From Clostridia bacterium (GTDB lineage Bacteria; Bacillota; Clostridia; Oscillospirales; Acutalibacteraceae), in the NCBI GenBank assembly GCA_900769375.1, contig CAAGGN010000177.1, forward strand, positions 1 through 23,627: 23,627 bases of DNA. The letters run 5' to 3'. Numbering within the stretch: position 1 is the stretch's first letter; the number at the start of each line of letters is the position of its first letter. The notes beneath the pieces were generated by a model. It was not told where the DNA came from. It ran no database searches and saw only the letters and a program-made list of their open reading frames with translations. Below are positions 1 through 8,546 of the stretch, in pieces. Both the position numbers and the translations under genes were made by a program.

Positions 1-1218
1 GGGGGGATTAAGCATAAAGTCCTCTTGCTCGATATAAATCTCTCTTGAGAAGGAAACCGATCTTTTGCCAAGTTCGGGCTTATTGGGGTTGATTTCAACC
101 TCGATTTCCTCGGTCTTACCTTCGGGGTAATTATCAATAATAACCTTTAAAGGACGCAAAACTGCCATAGCTCTATCGGCGTTTTCGTTGAGATAATCGC
201 GAACGCAGGATTCCAAAAGGGCATAGTCGATAACGCTGTACGCCTTTGAAACGCCGATTTTATCAACGAATGCTCTTACGGCTTCGGCAGGGTAACCCCT
301 TCTTCTCATACCGCAAAGGGTTGCCATACGGGGATCATTCCAACCCGAAACTAAATTATCGTTAACGAGCTTTAAGCACTTACGTTTGCTTGTTAGAGTG
401 TAGTTTACATTCATACGGGCAAACTCAATTTGTCTTGGGGGATTTTCAATATCGGCCGCTTCAAGTACCCAGTTGTATAAAGGGCGGTGATTTTCAAACT
501 CCAAGGAGCAAAGGGAGTGGGTAACGCCCTCTTTAGCATCGCTTAAAGGATGAGCAAAGTCATACATGGGATAAACGCACCATTTATCACCTGTGCGGTG
601 GTGGTGGGCTTTTAATATTCTGTAAATAATGGGGTCGCGCATATTTATATTTGATGAAGCCATATCAATTTTAGCGCGAAGAACCATACTGCCTTCCTCA
701 AATTCACCCTCGGTCATACGTCTGAATAAATCGCGGGTTTCTTCTATGGGTCTGTCACGGTAGGGACTATTCTTGCCTGCTTCCGTAAGGGTGCCGCGCA
801 TTTCTTTAATTTCCTCTGGGGTAGATTCATCAATGTAAGCAAGTCCCTTATCAATAAGGCGAAGGGCGCACTCATAAATGAAGTCAAAATAGTCAGAGGC
901 GTAATAGAGGTTGTCCCACTTAAAGCCAAGCCACTCGATATCTTCCTTTATAGCATCAACGTACTCAACATCCTCTTTTGTAGGGTTGGTATCGTCAAGA
1001 CGAAGGTTGCATTTTCCGCCGTATTTCTCTGCGGCGCCGAAATCAATGCAAATTGCCTTGGCGTGACCTATATGAAGATAACCGTTGGGCTCGGGCGGGA
1101 AACGGGTTTGCACCTTATTGTAAACGCCCTCCGCCAAATCTTCATCTATAAAATCATGAATGAAATTTTGGTTTTTTATAACCTCATTTTCTTCATTTAA
1201 AAGCTTGTTTTCTTCCAT
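1..1218 (-). CDS. glnS: Glutaminyl-tRNA synthetase, C-terminal part cut by window edge
   Basis: Charges tRNA-Gln with glutamine using ATP, in the cytosol. The reading frame is open from the ATG at 1216-1218 to base 1 (406 codons). It has the class I HIGH motif (YLHIGH, residues 47-52) and a KMSKS-equivalent LTSKRK at 275-280; the lysine-rich SKRK form is typical of GlnRS. The stretch [13 protein letters not shown] separates it from GluRS, which has PSPTG. By comparison with the ~554-residue E. coli enzyme, about 150 residues of the anticodon-binding beta-barrel lie beyond the window. An AAGAGG ribosome binding site sits 9 bases before the ATG. It is the last visible gene of the nrdR-gltX-glnS operon, 13 bases after gltX. 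Its presence means Gln-tRNA can be made directly, without the amidotransferase route. Function is certain; only the 3' end is missing. Confidence 0.96.
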   Translation of the reverse strand, partial: MEENKLLNEENEVIKNQNFIHDFIDEDLAEGVYNKVQTRFPPEPNGYLHIGHAKAICIDFGAAEKYGGKCNLRLDDTNPTKEDVEYVDAIKEDIEWLGFKWDNLYYASDYFDFIYECALRLIDKGLAYIDESTPEEIKEMRGTLTEAGKNSPYRDRPIEETRDLFRRMTEGEFEEGSMVLRAKIDMASSNINMRDPIIYRILKAHHHRTGDKWCVYPMYDFAHPLSDAKEGVTHSLCSLEFENHRPLYNWVLEAADIENPPRQIEFARMNVNYTLTSKRKCLKLVNDNLVSGWNDPRMATLCGMRRRGYPAEAVRAFVDKIGVSKAYSVIDYALLESCVRDYLNENADRAMAVLRPLKVIIDNYPEGKTEEIEVEINPNKPELGKRSVSFSREIYIEQEDFMLNPP

Positions 1219-1231
1219 TTTTAAAAACCTC

Positions 1232-2887
1232 TTAAAGTGAATTAATCATTGTATCGATACGCTCAAAGCAACGCTCGCGGCCTAAAACCTTCATAATGCT
1301 GCAAAGGTCAGGTGTGTTTCTTCTGCCTGTAACTGCAATACGAAGCACCGTGCTTAAATCTCCCGCGCTGCCCTTATAAGCATCGGGATTTGCTTTATAT
1401 TCCTTAGTGTCTGCGCAGAAATTAAGGATGGGGCAAACCTCTTTAATTCTGTCAAACCAACCTTGCTTATCATCGTTTTCGTTATAAACCTTCTTATATT
1501 CGGTTAAAAATGCCTTGGCATCCTCTGCCGATATATTTTCGGGAAGCTCAAGGGAAGGGATATATAAGCTATCGAAGAAGTAAGCGAAATATTCCTTGGC
1601 TTCACTCCATTTAGCAATATCCTTGCGTGGCTTTTTAGAGTCATCTCTATCAATGCTAAGCATTGCCTTGGAGAAATCGGAGTCGGAGGTTAAAAGGTTG
1701 TAAAACTCGCCGTCAAATTCCTTGGCCCAAGCGGTAAGCTTATCGTAAACTACGCCGCTCGACATAGCTGCAACCTTAATTTTACTTACGTCGTTAAGCT
1801 TATTTTCATCAAACAAAGCGCCCGAAACACTCATCTTTTTAAGGTTGAATTTAAAGGAGTTTAAGGGGGCATCGGGGTTGGCTCTGCGCCAATCCTCAAA
1901 GTCGGAGGCGGCAATGGTCATAAGATATTCAATAACACTTGCCGCATCGTAACCCTGCTCCGCAAAGAAATGAACTGCGGCTTCGGGGTCTTTTCTCTTG
2001 GAGATTTTACGCTTTGCACCATTATCGAGCTTCATAATGGGGGAAACGTGACCGTATTTTGGCACCTTGAAGCCGAGAAGCTTAAATAACTGAATATGCT
2101 TGGGTACCGATGAAATCCATTCATCACCACGAAGCACATGGGTGGTATGCATAAGATGGTCATCAATAGCGTGGGCAAAATGATAGGTGGGAATGCCGTC
2201 GGATTTAAGAAGAACGAAATCTTCATCGTTTTCGGGCATCTCAATTTTACCTTTTATAGTATCTTCAAACGTTATGCGGTTTTCTTCACTGCCGGGAGAA
2301 CGAAGGCGGATAACAAAGGGTTTGCCTTCATCAATAAGGGCTTTGGCTTCAGGGAAGGTGATATTTCTGTGTTTTGCAAACTCACCGTGGTAACCCGTGC
2401 GGATTTTTTGGGCTTCTTGCTCATTTCTAACCGCCTCAAGTTCTTCTGCGGTGCAGAAGCAAGGGTAGGCAAGTCCCTGCAAAATTAAATCCTTAACATA
2501 GGTCTGGTAAATCTCGGCTCGCTTACTCTGCTGATAAGGACCATAGATACCACTTTCTTCGGTACCGCTTACAAATCCCTCATCAATATTTATACCAAAG
2601 CGGTTAAGTCCGTCAATGATATCTTCAATACCGCCTTCTACTTCACGCTTTTTGTCAGTATCTTCAATACGGGTGAAGAATATTCCGCCTGTGCTTGTGG
2701 CGGTAATGCGGTTAACGAGTGAGGTGAAAAGGGTGCCGAGGTGCAAATATCCCGTGGGACTTGGCGCAATTCTCGTTACCCTTGCGCCTTCGGGGAGATT
2801 CCTTTCGGGATATAATTTCTCGAAATATTCGGGGGTTTTATCAATATGGGGCAGTAAAAGATCTGCCAGTGCTTTATAATCGGTCAT
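1232..2887 (-). CDS. gltX: Glutamyl-tRNA synthetase, long N-terminally extended form
   Basis: Attaches glutamate to tRNA-Glu in the cytosol. At 551 residues it is longer than the usual ~470-490 residue bacterial GluRS. The class I signature [12 protein letters not shown] lies at residues 41-52, so there are about 35 extra residues before the Rossmann fold; a usual GluRS has this motif within its first 20 residues. Other visible marks are RGDEW in the catalytic core and [12 protein letters not shown] as the KMSKS loop, where typical GluRS has KLSKRHGA. A CFC pair sits in the zinc-binding insertion, but the later cysteine ligands are not evident. The C-terminal part is the anticodon-binding region. 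The start codon overlaps the nrdR stop (TAATG), so the two are probably translationally coupled. The neighbouring glnS suggests this enzyme need charge only tRNA-Glu, which is inference. Confidence 0.93.
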   Translation of the reverse strand: MTDYKALADLLLPHIDKTPEYFEKLYPERNLPEGARVTRIAPSPTGYLHLGTLFTSLVNRITATSTGGIFFTRIEDTDKKREVEGGIEDIIDGLNRFGINIDEGFVSGTEESGIYGPYQQSKRAEIYQTYVKDLILQGLAYPCFCTAEELEAVRNEQEAQKIRTGYHGEFAKHRNITFPEAKALIDEGKPFVIRLRSPGSEENRITFEDTIKGKIEMPENDEDFVLLKSDGIPTYHFAHAIDDHLMHTTHVLRGDEWISSVPKHIQLFKLLGFKVPKYGHVSPIMKLDNGAKRKISKRKDPEAAVHFFAEQGYDAASVIEYLMTIAASDFEDWRRANPDAPLNSFKFNLKKMSVSGALFDENKLNDVSKIKVAAMSSGVVYDKLTAWAKEFDGEFYNLLTSDSDFSKAMLSIDRDDSKKPRKDIAKWSEAKEYFAYFFDSLYIPSLELPENISAEDAKAFLTEYKKVYNENDDKQGWFDRIKEVCPILNFCADTKEYKANPDAYKGSAGDLSTVLRIAVTGRRNTPDLCSIMKVLGRERCFERIDTMINSL

Positions 2888-3348
2888 TATTTCTTCTCCT
2901 TGGAGAGCAATTTAGAAAGTTCGGACATAAATGTATCAATATCCTGAAATTGACGGTAAACAGATGCAAAGCGCACGTATGCTACCTCATCTATACCTTT
3001 AAGTTTTTCCATAACAAGTTCGCCGATTCGTTCACTTGTAACTTCACGGTCGAGAGAATTCTGGATAACAAGCTCAATATCATCAATAGCGTGTTCAACG
3101 GTTTCAATGGAAACGGGACGCTTTTCACAAGCTCTGAGCATACCGTTAAGAAGTTTTTCTCGGTTGAACTGTTGCCTTGAATTATCCTTCTTTACAACGA
3201 TGATAGGCAAACTTTCAATAACCTCATAGGTAGTGAAGCGTTTTTCACACTGAAGGCACTCACGTCTTCTTCTGATTTTTTCACCCTCATCGGTAGGGCG
3301 GGAGTCGATAACTTTACTTTCTTCGTAACCGCAAAAAGGACATCTCAT
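2887..3348 (-). CDS. nrdR: Transcriptional repressor NrdR
   Basis: ATP/dATP-sensing repressor of ribonucleotide reductase genes. The N-terminal zinc ribbon has Cys3, Cys6, Cys31 and Cys34 (MRCPFC and RRRECLQC), with the conserved arginine run at 26-29 that contacts DNA. An ATP-cone domain follows from about residue 47 ([17 protein letters not shown]). The 153-residue length fits the family. A longer frame opens at a GTG at 3358-3360, but that GTG is inside the Shine-Dalgarno AGGTGG (3357-3362). The ATG at 3346-3348, 8 bases downstream and directly before RCPFC, is therefore the start. First gene of the operon with gltX and glnS. No ribonucleotide reductase gene is in the window, and I found no sequence matching the NrdR-box consensus in its own upstream region. 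Confidence 0.96.
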   Translation of the reverse strand: MRCPFCGYEESKVIDSRPTDEGEKIRRRRECLQCEKRFTTYEVIESLPIIVVKKDNSRQQFNREKLLNGMLRACEKRPVSIETVEHAIDDIELVIQNSLDREVTSERIGELVMEKLKGIDEVAYVRFASVYRQFQDIDTFMSELSKLLSKEKK

Positions 3349-3384
3349 AACATTTACCACCTAAATATAGTATAATTATACCAT

Positions 3385-3413
3385 ATTATAACATATATAC
3401 GCTATAATTACAA
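3385..3413 (-). promoter_or_regulatory. Sigma-A promoter for nrdR-gltX-glnS
   Basis: On the minus strand, -35 TTGTAA (3408-3413) and -10 TATAAT (3385-3390) are separated by 17 bases. A second TATAAT lies 10 bases further downstream. The transcript would start about 30 bases before the nrdR start codon. The upstream stretch is too short for a T-box leader, so the synthetase genes do not appear to be T-box regulated. Confidence 0.75.
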
Positions 3414-3418
3414 GAAAA

Positions 3419-3438
3419 AAGTGCAACATTTGGCACTT
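3419..3438. repeat. Inverted repeat between divergent promoters
   Basis: AAGTGC (3419-3424) and GCACTT (3433-3438) form a perfect 6-base inverted repeat with an 8-base centre, running into the -35 box of the plus-strand promoter. ATTTGGCA occurs here at 3428-3435 and again in the same orientation at 3442-3449, 14 bases on. It could be an operator or chance in AT-rich DNA. It does not resemble the NrdR box. Confidence 0.4.
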
Positions 3439-3466
3439 GTTATTTGGCATATATTTGTGGTATAAT
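3437..3466 (+). promoter_or_regulatory. Extended -10 sigma-A promoter for the M16 peptidase operon
   Basis: -35 TTGTTA (3437-3442), an 18-base spacer and -10 TATAAT (3461-3466) preceded by TG plus one base, an extended -10. It fires away from the nrdR promoter. The two -35 boxes are only 23 bases apart, and an inverted repeat (3419-3438) sits between them. Confidence 0.72.
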
Positions 3467-3503
3467 AAAATGAATAAATATTTAATTTTGACGGGAGGAT
3501 TTT

Positions 3504-4787
3504 ATGTTATCCGATTCTGTTAAATTGGGTGAAGGAGTAATCGGCAGATTTATTAAAAATGACCGATTTAACACCACCCTTATTTCCTTTAATTTTTATA
3601 TGCCCTTGAAGGAGGAAACAGTGGCTATAAATGCTCTGCTTCCCTTTATACTTACTACTTGCAGTGAAAAATACCCCGATTTTTCAAAGCTTAATTATAA
3701 GCTCACCCGTCTTTACGGCGCAGAACTTATTTCCTCTTGCGAAAAGGTGGGGGATTATCAGCTTTTAAAAATGGCGATTTCGGTTATAAACGATGAATTC
3801 ACCATTGATGAAGAGGAAGTAACCAATGAGGCCTGCGAGCTTCTCACCGATTTAATTTTTTCTCCCAAAGCGATTGACGGCGAGTTTGCCGAAGAAGATA
3901 CCGAAAGGGAAAAGCGTAAAGCGATAGAGCATATCAAGGGCGAAATGAGCGAAAAGCGTACCTATGCTAAAAAGAGAGCCATTGAAGAAATGTTTAAGGG
4001 CACTCCCTTCGGTGTTTCCAAGTGCGGCACCGTAGAGCAGGTTGAAGCTATCACAGGCGGCGACCTTTATGTCGCTTGGCAAAATATGCTTAAAACCGCT
4101 TATGTGAGAGTTAATGTTGTATCAAATACCCTTCCCAAAGGACTTTTTGAAACGGTAAGTGAAAAATTCTCCGAAATAGTGCGAGAGAACATTACGGATT
4201 GTAGCGAAAATTCCTGTCTTACCCCCGTAAAAAATGCTATAACAGTTACCGAAAATATGGATATTACTCAAGGTAAACTTGTTCTTGGATTTACAAGCGA
4301 AATGCACGGTGCAGACAGAGAAACCGTCGCGCTTTCTTTAATGTGCGATATATTCGGTGGCGGCCCATATTCTCGACTCTTTAATAACGTTCGCGAAAAG
4401 TTAAGTTTATGTTATTATTGCGCGGTTGGGCTTACCAAAATCAAGGGATTTCTAACCGTCGACTGCGGAATAGACCCGCAAAATGAAGAAAAAGCCATTA
4501 AAGCAATATGCGACCAGCTGTTTATAATGAAAAAGGGTATGTTTACCGATTTTGAATTTGAGTCGGCAGTTAAGAGTATGAAGGATTCTCTTAAAGCATA
4601 CTACGATAGTCAGGCGACACTTGATATGTGGTATTCCCTTAAAATATTTGATGAGAACCCCCCTTCACCCCAAGAACTTTCGGATCTTATTTCTACTGTT
4701 ACCAAAGAGGAAGTTTGCAAGGCGGCAAAGGGCATAGAACTCCATACAGTATATAGTTTAAGACCCTGCGAGGTGAAGAAGGTATGA
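3504..4787 (+). CDS. M16-family peptidase homologue lacking the zinc site (YmfF-like)
   Basis: A 427-residue protein of the insulinase/pitrilysin fold, most like Bacillus YmfF. The HxxEH zinc-binding motif that should occur within the first ~80 residues is absent; the corresponding stretch reads LLPFILTTCSEKYPD. The rest follows M16 architecture, including the C-terminal-half strand FGGGPYSRLFNNVREKLSL, the usual R/Y substrate-contact segment of M16 domains. It is therefore a catalytically dead partner, probably pairing with the active protein encoded next, as in M16B heterodimers; the pairing is inference from family and adjacency. No signal peptide or membrane segment is seen, so it is cytosolic. 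GGGAGG lies 7 bases before the ATG. Its stop overlaps the next start (ATGA), indicating coupled translation and equal production. Confidence 0.85.
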   Translation: MLSDSVKLGEGVIGRFIKNDRFNTTLISFNFYMPLKEETVAINALLPFILTTCSEKYPDFSKLNYKLTRLYGAELISSCEKVGDYQLLKMAISVINDEFTIDEEEVTNEACELLTDLIFSPKAIDGEFAEEDTEREKRKAIEHIKGEMSEKRTYAKKRAIEEMFKGTPFGVSKCGTVEQVEAITGGDLYVAWQNMLKTAYVRVNVVSNTLPKGLFETVSEKFSEIVRENITDCSENSCLTPVKNAITVTENMDITQGKLVLGFTSEMHGADRETVALSLMCDIFGGGPYSRLFNNVREKLSLCYYCAVGLTKIKGFLTVDCGIDPQNEEKAIKAICDQLFIMKKGMFTDFEFESAVKSMKDSLKAYYDSQATLDMWYSLKIFDENPPSPQELSDLISTVTKEEVCKAAKGIELHTVYSLRPCEVKKV

Positions 4788-6058
4788 TGAAAAAGCAGTA
4801 TTTTGAAGGCCCCTTTAACGAGGGCTATATAAAAGCCGTTCATCCTTCGGGACTCGAAATTTATATAATGGAAAAGCCGAAATTTGATTCTTTTCATGCG
4901 GTTTTCGGCACCCGATACGGCTCTATTGATACGGTTTTCAGTAAAGACGGAGGGGAAGAAGTAAGTGTTCCTGAGGGTATCGCTCATTTCCTTGAGCATA
5001 AGCTTTTTGAAAGCGAAGAAGGGGACGCCTTTACCCGATTTGCCGTTACGGGCGCTTCGGCCAATGCCTATACATCTTTTGATCGCACCTGCTATCTTTT
5101 CTCTTGCAGTGATAATTTCTATGAGAATTTAGGAATATTGCTTGATTTCGTTCAGCACCCTTATTTTACAGAGGAAACGGTGCAAAAAGAGCAGGGTATA
5201 ATCGGTCAGGAAATCGGTATGTATGATGATAACGCCGGTTGGCGCGTTATGTTCAATATGCTGAAGAATATGTACCGCGAGCATCCCGTAAGAATAGATA
5301 TTGCGGGTACCGTGGAATCCATTGCGAAAATAGACGCAGGGCTTCTTTATAAGTGCTATGAAACCTTTTATAACCCCTCTAATATGTTTATCTGCATTGC
5401 GGGTAACGTGGATACGGAGAAGGTTTTAAAGCAGATAGAGGAAAGCATAATTTATTATCCGCCCGTAGAAATCGCAAGAAAGGAATTTCTTGAGGATGAA
5501 AAGGTAGTGGAGAATTATGTGGAGCAGGAGCTTTCGGTTTTAGTTCCCGCTTTTTGTTACGGCTTTAAGCAGAAAATTGATACTCCTGAGCGAAGTTTGA
5601 AAACTAAGGTCTGTATGTCACTTCTTTTAGAGCTTATCTGCGGCGCGGCATCACCCTTATATGCCCGCCTTGTCAAAGACGGACTTATAAATGATGAATT
5701 TGCCAGTGAATATTTCTGTGGCAGAGGATACGCCGCTATGATTTTTGAGGGCGAGTCCGCTAACCCCAAAAAAGTATCCGAAGAAATAAATGCAGAAATA
5801 GAAAGAATCCGCCAAAACGGAATTGATAAAAAGTTGTTTTCTGCCGTTAAATGCGGTATGTACGGCGATGCCGTAAGAAGAATGGGCAGTGTTTCGGGAA
5901 GCGCTATGAGTTTGGTTGAATCGGCAGTAAGCGGTCACGAGCTTTATGAGGAAATTAAACTTTTAAAATCGGTAACCGCCGAAAGCGCTCTTAAAAGATT
6001 GGAATCTTTTAGCGCGGAAAATGCAGTTCTCTCTGTAATACTTCCCAAGGAGGAATAA
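4784..6058 (+). CDS. M16-family zinc metallopeptidase (YmfH-like)
   Basis: A 424-residue processing-peptidase-like protein. It has the inverted zinc motif HFLEH at residues 68-72 (His68, Glu71, His72). Glu136 and Glu143 (KEQGIIGQEIGMY) have the E-x6-E spacing of the second acidic pair in insulin-degrading enzyme, the latter being the likely third zinc ligand. It is expected to cleave peptides in the cytosol; the substrate is unknown. Homologous pairs include Bacillus YmfF/YmfH and peptide-processing pairs such as AlbE/AlbF, but no small precursor peptide gene lies nearby here. The ATG at 4784 overlaps the preceding stop by 4 bases; a second ATG directly follows and could be used instead. The stop overlaps lgt (TAATG). 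Confidence 0.9.
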   Translation: MMKKQYFEGPFNEGYIKAVHPSGLEIYIMEKPKFDSFHAVFGTRYGSIDTVFSKDGGEEVSVPEGIAHFLEHKLFESEEGDAFTRFAVTGASANAYTSFDRTCYLFSCSDNFYENLGILLDFVQHPYFTEETVQKEQGIIGQEIGMYDDNAGWRVMFNMLKNMYREHPVRIDIAGTVESIAKIDAGLLYKCYETFYNPSNMFICIAGNVDTEKVLKQIEESIIYYPPVEIARKEFLEDEKVVENYVEQELSVLVPAFCYGFKQKIDTPERSLKTKVCMSLLLELICGAASPLYARLVKDGLINDEFASEYFCGRGYAAMIFEGESANPKKVSEEINAEIERIRQNGIDKKLFSAVKCGMYGDAVRRMGSVSGSAMSLVESAVSGHELYEEIKLLKSVTAESALKRLESFSAENAVLSVILPKEE

Positions 6059-6960
6059 TGATGAGTTACGATGTAGAAATTTTTGGTTTATACCTCACAA
6101 TAAATCCTATCGCATTTACTTTACCCATAGGTAAAGACGGATGGGATGTTTATTGGTACGGCATAATTATTGCAACGGGCTTTTTGCTTGCGGTTGTTTA
6201 TGCTCTGATTTATAACGAAAAGCGTTTTGGCATAAATACCGATAAAATGCTTGATGTAGTCCTTGTTACCGTGCCCGTTGCCATTCTTTGCGCAAGGGCG
6301 TATTATGTGATTTTTGACGGTGTTCCCCTTACGAGCATCAAGGACTTTTTCGGCTTCGGCAGTTCTTCGGGCTTTGCGGGAATAGCAATCTATGGCGGCG
6401 TTATAGGCGCATTTTTGTGTGGTGCTTTGATGTGCAAAATCAGAAAGGTAAACATTTTTGATATGTTCGATTTGGCGGCAGTTGGCTTCATTATAGGTCA
6501 AGGCGTCGGCAGATGGGGCAATTTTGTAAACCAAGAGGCATACGGTACATTTACAGGTAGCAGTTGGTGGGGTATGCAGAGCACCCGCACTATCTACGAA
6601 ATGGGAGAGGGACTCGTTCACCCCTGCTTTTTGTATGAATCGGTTTGGTGCATTATCGGCTTTTTCGTTTTAAATGCTATTGCTAAAAACCGCAAATTTA
6701 AGGGTCAGGTTTTCCTTACATATATCGTATGGTATAGCTTTGCGAGATTCTTTATCGAAATGCTTCGCACCGATAGCTTGATGATAGGAAAAATAAGAGT
6801 TTCTTGCCTACTTTCTGCCTTTATTTTCGTGGCGGCAGGCATTTTACTTTTAGTTGGCTTAAAGAAAAGCAAAAAAGATACTAACGAAGGCGAATATGAG
6901 GAAATGTTCACCGAAAATATGGAAGACGCACCCCAAGAGGAGTTAGAGGGAAATGAGTAA
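6058..6960 (+). CDS. lgt: Prolipoprotein diacylglyceryl transferase
   Basis: Integral membrane enzyme that transfers diacylglycerol from phosphatidylglycerol to the lipobox cysteine of prolipoproteins, the first step of lipoprotein maturation. The family signature GRWGNFVNQEAYG is present, holding the essential Arg and Asn of the G-R-x-G-N-F-x-N-x-E motif. The conserved glycine-rich loop reads GIAIYGGVIG. About seven hydrophobic segments run from residue ~30 to ~265. The tail after the last membrane segment is short, acidic and rich in Glu (about residues 270-300). The 300-residue length is usual. AAGGAGG (6047-6053) precedes the ATG, which overlaps the upstream stop; a second ATG follows immediately. 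Its 3' end overlaps folD by 8 bases. Confidence 0.95.
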   Translation: MMSYDVEIFGLYLTINPIAFTLPIGKDGWDVYWYGIIIATGFLLAVVYALIYNEKRFGINTDKMLDVVLVTVPVAILCARAYYVIFDGVPLTSIKDFFGFGSSSGFAGIAIYGGVIGAFLCGALMCKIRKVNIFDMFDLAAVGFIIGQGVGRWGNFVNQEAYGTFTGSSWWGMQSTRTIYEMGEGLVHPCFLYESVWCIIGFFVLNAIAKNRKFKGQVFLTYIVWYSFARFFIEMLRTDSLMIGKIRVSCLLSAFIFVAAGILLLVGLKKSKKDTNEGEYEEMFTENMEDAPQEELEGNE

Positions 6961-7801
6961 AATTATAGATGGCAAAGCAGTTTCCGCCTTTATTAAGGAT
7001 AGTGTAAGGCAAGAAGTTTTAACTCTTAAAGAGAGCGGCATAGATACCTGCCTTGCCGTAATTTTAGTGGGTAATGACCCCGCTTCCCAGATATACGTGG
7101 CTAATAAGAAAAAGGCGTGCGAACAAATCGGAATCATATCCAAAGAGTTTTTATTGCCTGAATCGGCAACGGAAGAAGAACTTTTAACACTCATAGAAAA
7201 TCTTAACGGGGATAAAAGCGTAAACGGAATTCTTTGTCAGTTGCCATTGCCTAAAGGACTTGATGAAAAGAAGGTTATAAACGCAATTTCGCCCCTTAAA
7301 GACGTGGATGCTTTTCACCCTTCCAATGTGGGTAAAATTATGATAGGCGACTATGATTTTGCTCCCTGCACTCCTGCAGGAGTAATGGAAATGTTAAAGT
7401 ACTACGATATTTCCGTTGAGGGCAAAAACTGCGTTGTTATAGGCAGGTCTAACATAGTTGGCAAACCTATGTCGATGCTCCTTCTTCATAAAAACGGCAC
7501 CGTTACGGTTTGCCATTCTAAAACCGAGCATTTAAAAGAAATTTGCAGCAAAGCGGATATTCTTGTAGCCGCCGTCGGCAGAGCAAATTTTGTAACCGCC
7601 GATATGGTTAAAGAGGGCGCGGTTGTTATTGATGTTGGTATGAACAGGAATAATGGTAAGCTCTGCGGCGACGTGGATTTCGAGGGAGTAAAAGAAAAAG
7701 CATCTTATATTACCCCCGTTCCCGGTGGAGTAGGTCCCATGACTATCGCAATGCTAATGAAGAATACCCTTACCGCTGCTAAAAAACAAAATTTAGGATA
7801 A
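6953..7801 (+). CDS. folD: Bifunctional methylenetetrahydrofolate dehydrogenase / methenyltetrahydrofolate cyclohydrolase
   Basis: Interconverts 5,10-methylene-, methenyl- and 10-formyl-tetrahydrofolate, supplying one-carbon units for purines and formyl-methionine; cytosolic, NADP-linked in most bacteria. The catalytic Tyr48-x3-Lys52 is in the YVANKKKAC segment. QLPLPKGLD (around 94-102), GRSNIVGKPM in the nucleotide-binding domain and the C-terminal signature PVPGGVGPMT all match FolD. At 282 residues it is full length. The ATG overlaps the last codons of lgt (ATGAGTAA), so it belongs to the same operon. Formyl-folate for initiator tRNA fits the translation-related neighbourhood but is not specific evidence of a link. 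Confidence 0.97.
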   Translation: MSKIIDGKAVSAFIKDSVRQEVLTLKESGIDTCLAVILVGNDPASQIYVANKKKACEQIGIISKEFLLPESATEEELLTLIENLNGDKSVNGILCQLPLPKGLDEKKVINAISPLKDVDAFHPSNVGKIMIGDYDFAPCTPAGVMEMLKYYDISVEGKNCVVIGRSNIVGKPMSMLLLHKNGTVTVCHSKTEHLKEICSKADILVAAVGRANFVTADMVKEGAVVIDVGMNRNNGKLCGDVDFEGVKEKASYITPVPGGVGPMTIAMLMKNTLTAAKKQNLG

Positions 7802-7805
7802 TGCT

Positions 7806-8459
7806 ATGAAATTTAAATTTATTCTTTTAACCCTTCTTTTGATGGTTATTATGGCGCTTCCCGTGTCTGCCGCAAGCAAGGGATATACTGTGGAATTTCC
7901 CGAGGGTTACGTCGTTTCCTATGGCAATGTAAAAAACGATGATCCCGTAGCCGGAATAATCGGTATGGATAATGAGAAATACAGTAACTATTTCAAATCC
8001 AACGGACTTTTGTTTATCGCAGTAAAAGAGGATAATTCCGTCCAGCTCAGATTTTCTAAATACAGTAACGAGTTTTCTCAAAAGCTTGGGAATATGGGCA
8101 ACCTCAACGATAAGGAGTTTGCTCAAATAGCAAATAAGCTTGCGGGTGATAAATCCTACAAGAAAGAAATTTCGGGTGAGCAAACCTTTATTTGCATTAA
8201 AGAAAATCTTAAGGATAGTGGGGGAGAATACGTCTCCACGCAGTATATAACGGTTAAAAACGGCAACGTTTATCAGCTCTCATGTTATAATGGAGGCAAG
8301 GAAGTAAGCGACGATATCATCAATATCTTTAATTCTCTAAGCTTTTCGAGCAGTAATAATTTTAACTGGCTTTATACAATGATTTTCCTTACTGTAATAG
8401 TTTTAGGCGCAGTAATAATTATTATGGTTAAGGGTATCGTTACAGATTTAAAAAAATAA
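7806..8459 (+). CDS. Unidentified exported protein with C-terminal membrane anchor
   Basis: I do not recognise this 217-residue protein. It starts with a Sec signal peptide: MKFK, a hydrophobic core to about residue 18, and a likely cleavage site after VSA (about residue 22). The middle is a soluble domain of roughly 160 residues, rich in Asn, Lys and Ser, with aromatic residues and no cysteine motif. One membrane helix at about 188-212 is followed by the short positive tail TDLKK. The predicted topology is an extracytoplasmic domain anchored by its C terminus. There is no lipobox, so it is not a lipoprotein despite the nearby lgt. It begins 4 bases after the folD stop and is probably the last gene of the operon. 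FPEGY and the beta-rich pattern recall small stress-related lipoproteins, but not enough to name it. Confidence 0.8.
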   Translation: MKFKFILLTLLLMVIMALPVSAASKGYTVEFPEGYVVSYGNVKNDDPVAGIIGMDNEKYSNYFKSNGLLFIAVKEDNSVQLRFSKYSNEFSQKLGNMGNLNDKEFAQIANKLAGDKSYKKEISGEQTFICIKENLKDSGGEYVSTQYITVKNGNVYQLSCYNGGKEVSDDIINIFNSLSFSSSNNFNWLYTMIFLTVIVLGAVIIIMVKGIVTDLKK

Positions 8460-8483
8460 AGGTATTTTTATAAAAAATATCTT
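8459..8483 (+). terminator. Possible weak AU-rich terminator
   Basis: AAGGTATTTTT (8459-8469) can pair with AAAAATATCTT (8473-8483) across a 3-base loop, with one G-U pair, directly after the exported-protein stop codon. The stem is almost all A-U and overlaps the rpsT -35 box by two bases, so any termination is probably partial. Confidence 0.3.
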
Positions 8484-8510
8484 GCATTTTAGACGCTTGT
8501 GTGTTATTAT
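8482..8510 (+). promoter_or_regulatory. Sigma-A promoter for rpsT
   Basis: -35 TTGCAT (8482-8487), 17-base spacer, -10 TATTAT (8505-8510), about 37 bases before the rpsT start codon. This gives rpsT transcription independent of the upstream operon. Confidence 0.7.
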
Positions 8511-8546
8511 ATCAATTACTGTGAGTAAATATGAGGAGGTGGCACG

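Noticed and set aside
1..6. GGGGGG at the left edge as a sequencing artefact
   Set aside because: It encodes Pro-Pro in frame after DFML, as expected in this region of clostridial GlnRS, so it is likely genuine.
3358..3360. GTG start giving a longer NrdR
   Set aside because: The GTG is part of the AGGTGG ribosome binding site for the ATG at 3346-3348, which opens directly onto the conserved MRCPFC.
3349..3420. T-box or other tRNA-sensing leader upstream of the synthetase operon
   Set aside because: The predicted transcript start leaves only about 30 untranslated bases, with no T-box sequence or antiterminator.
6121..6621. 166-codon minus-strand frame inside lgt, and similar frames inside ymfF/ymfH-like genes, uvrC, rmlA and others
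   Set aside because: All are shadows of strongly supported genes, without own promoter, ribosome binding site or family motifs.
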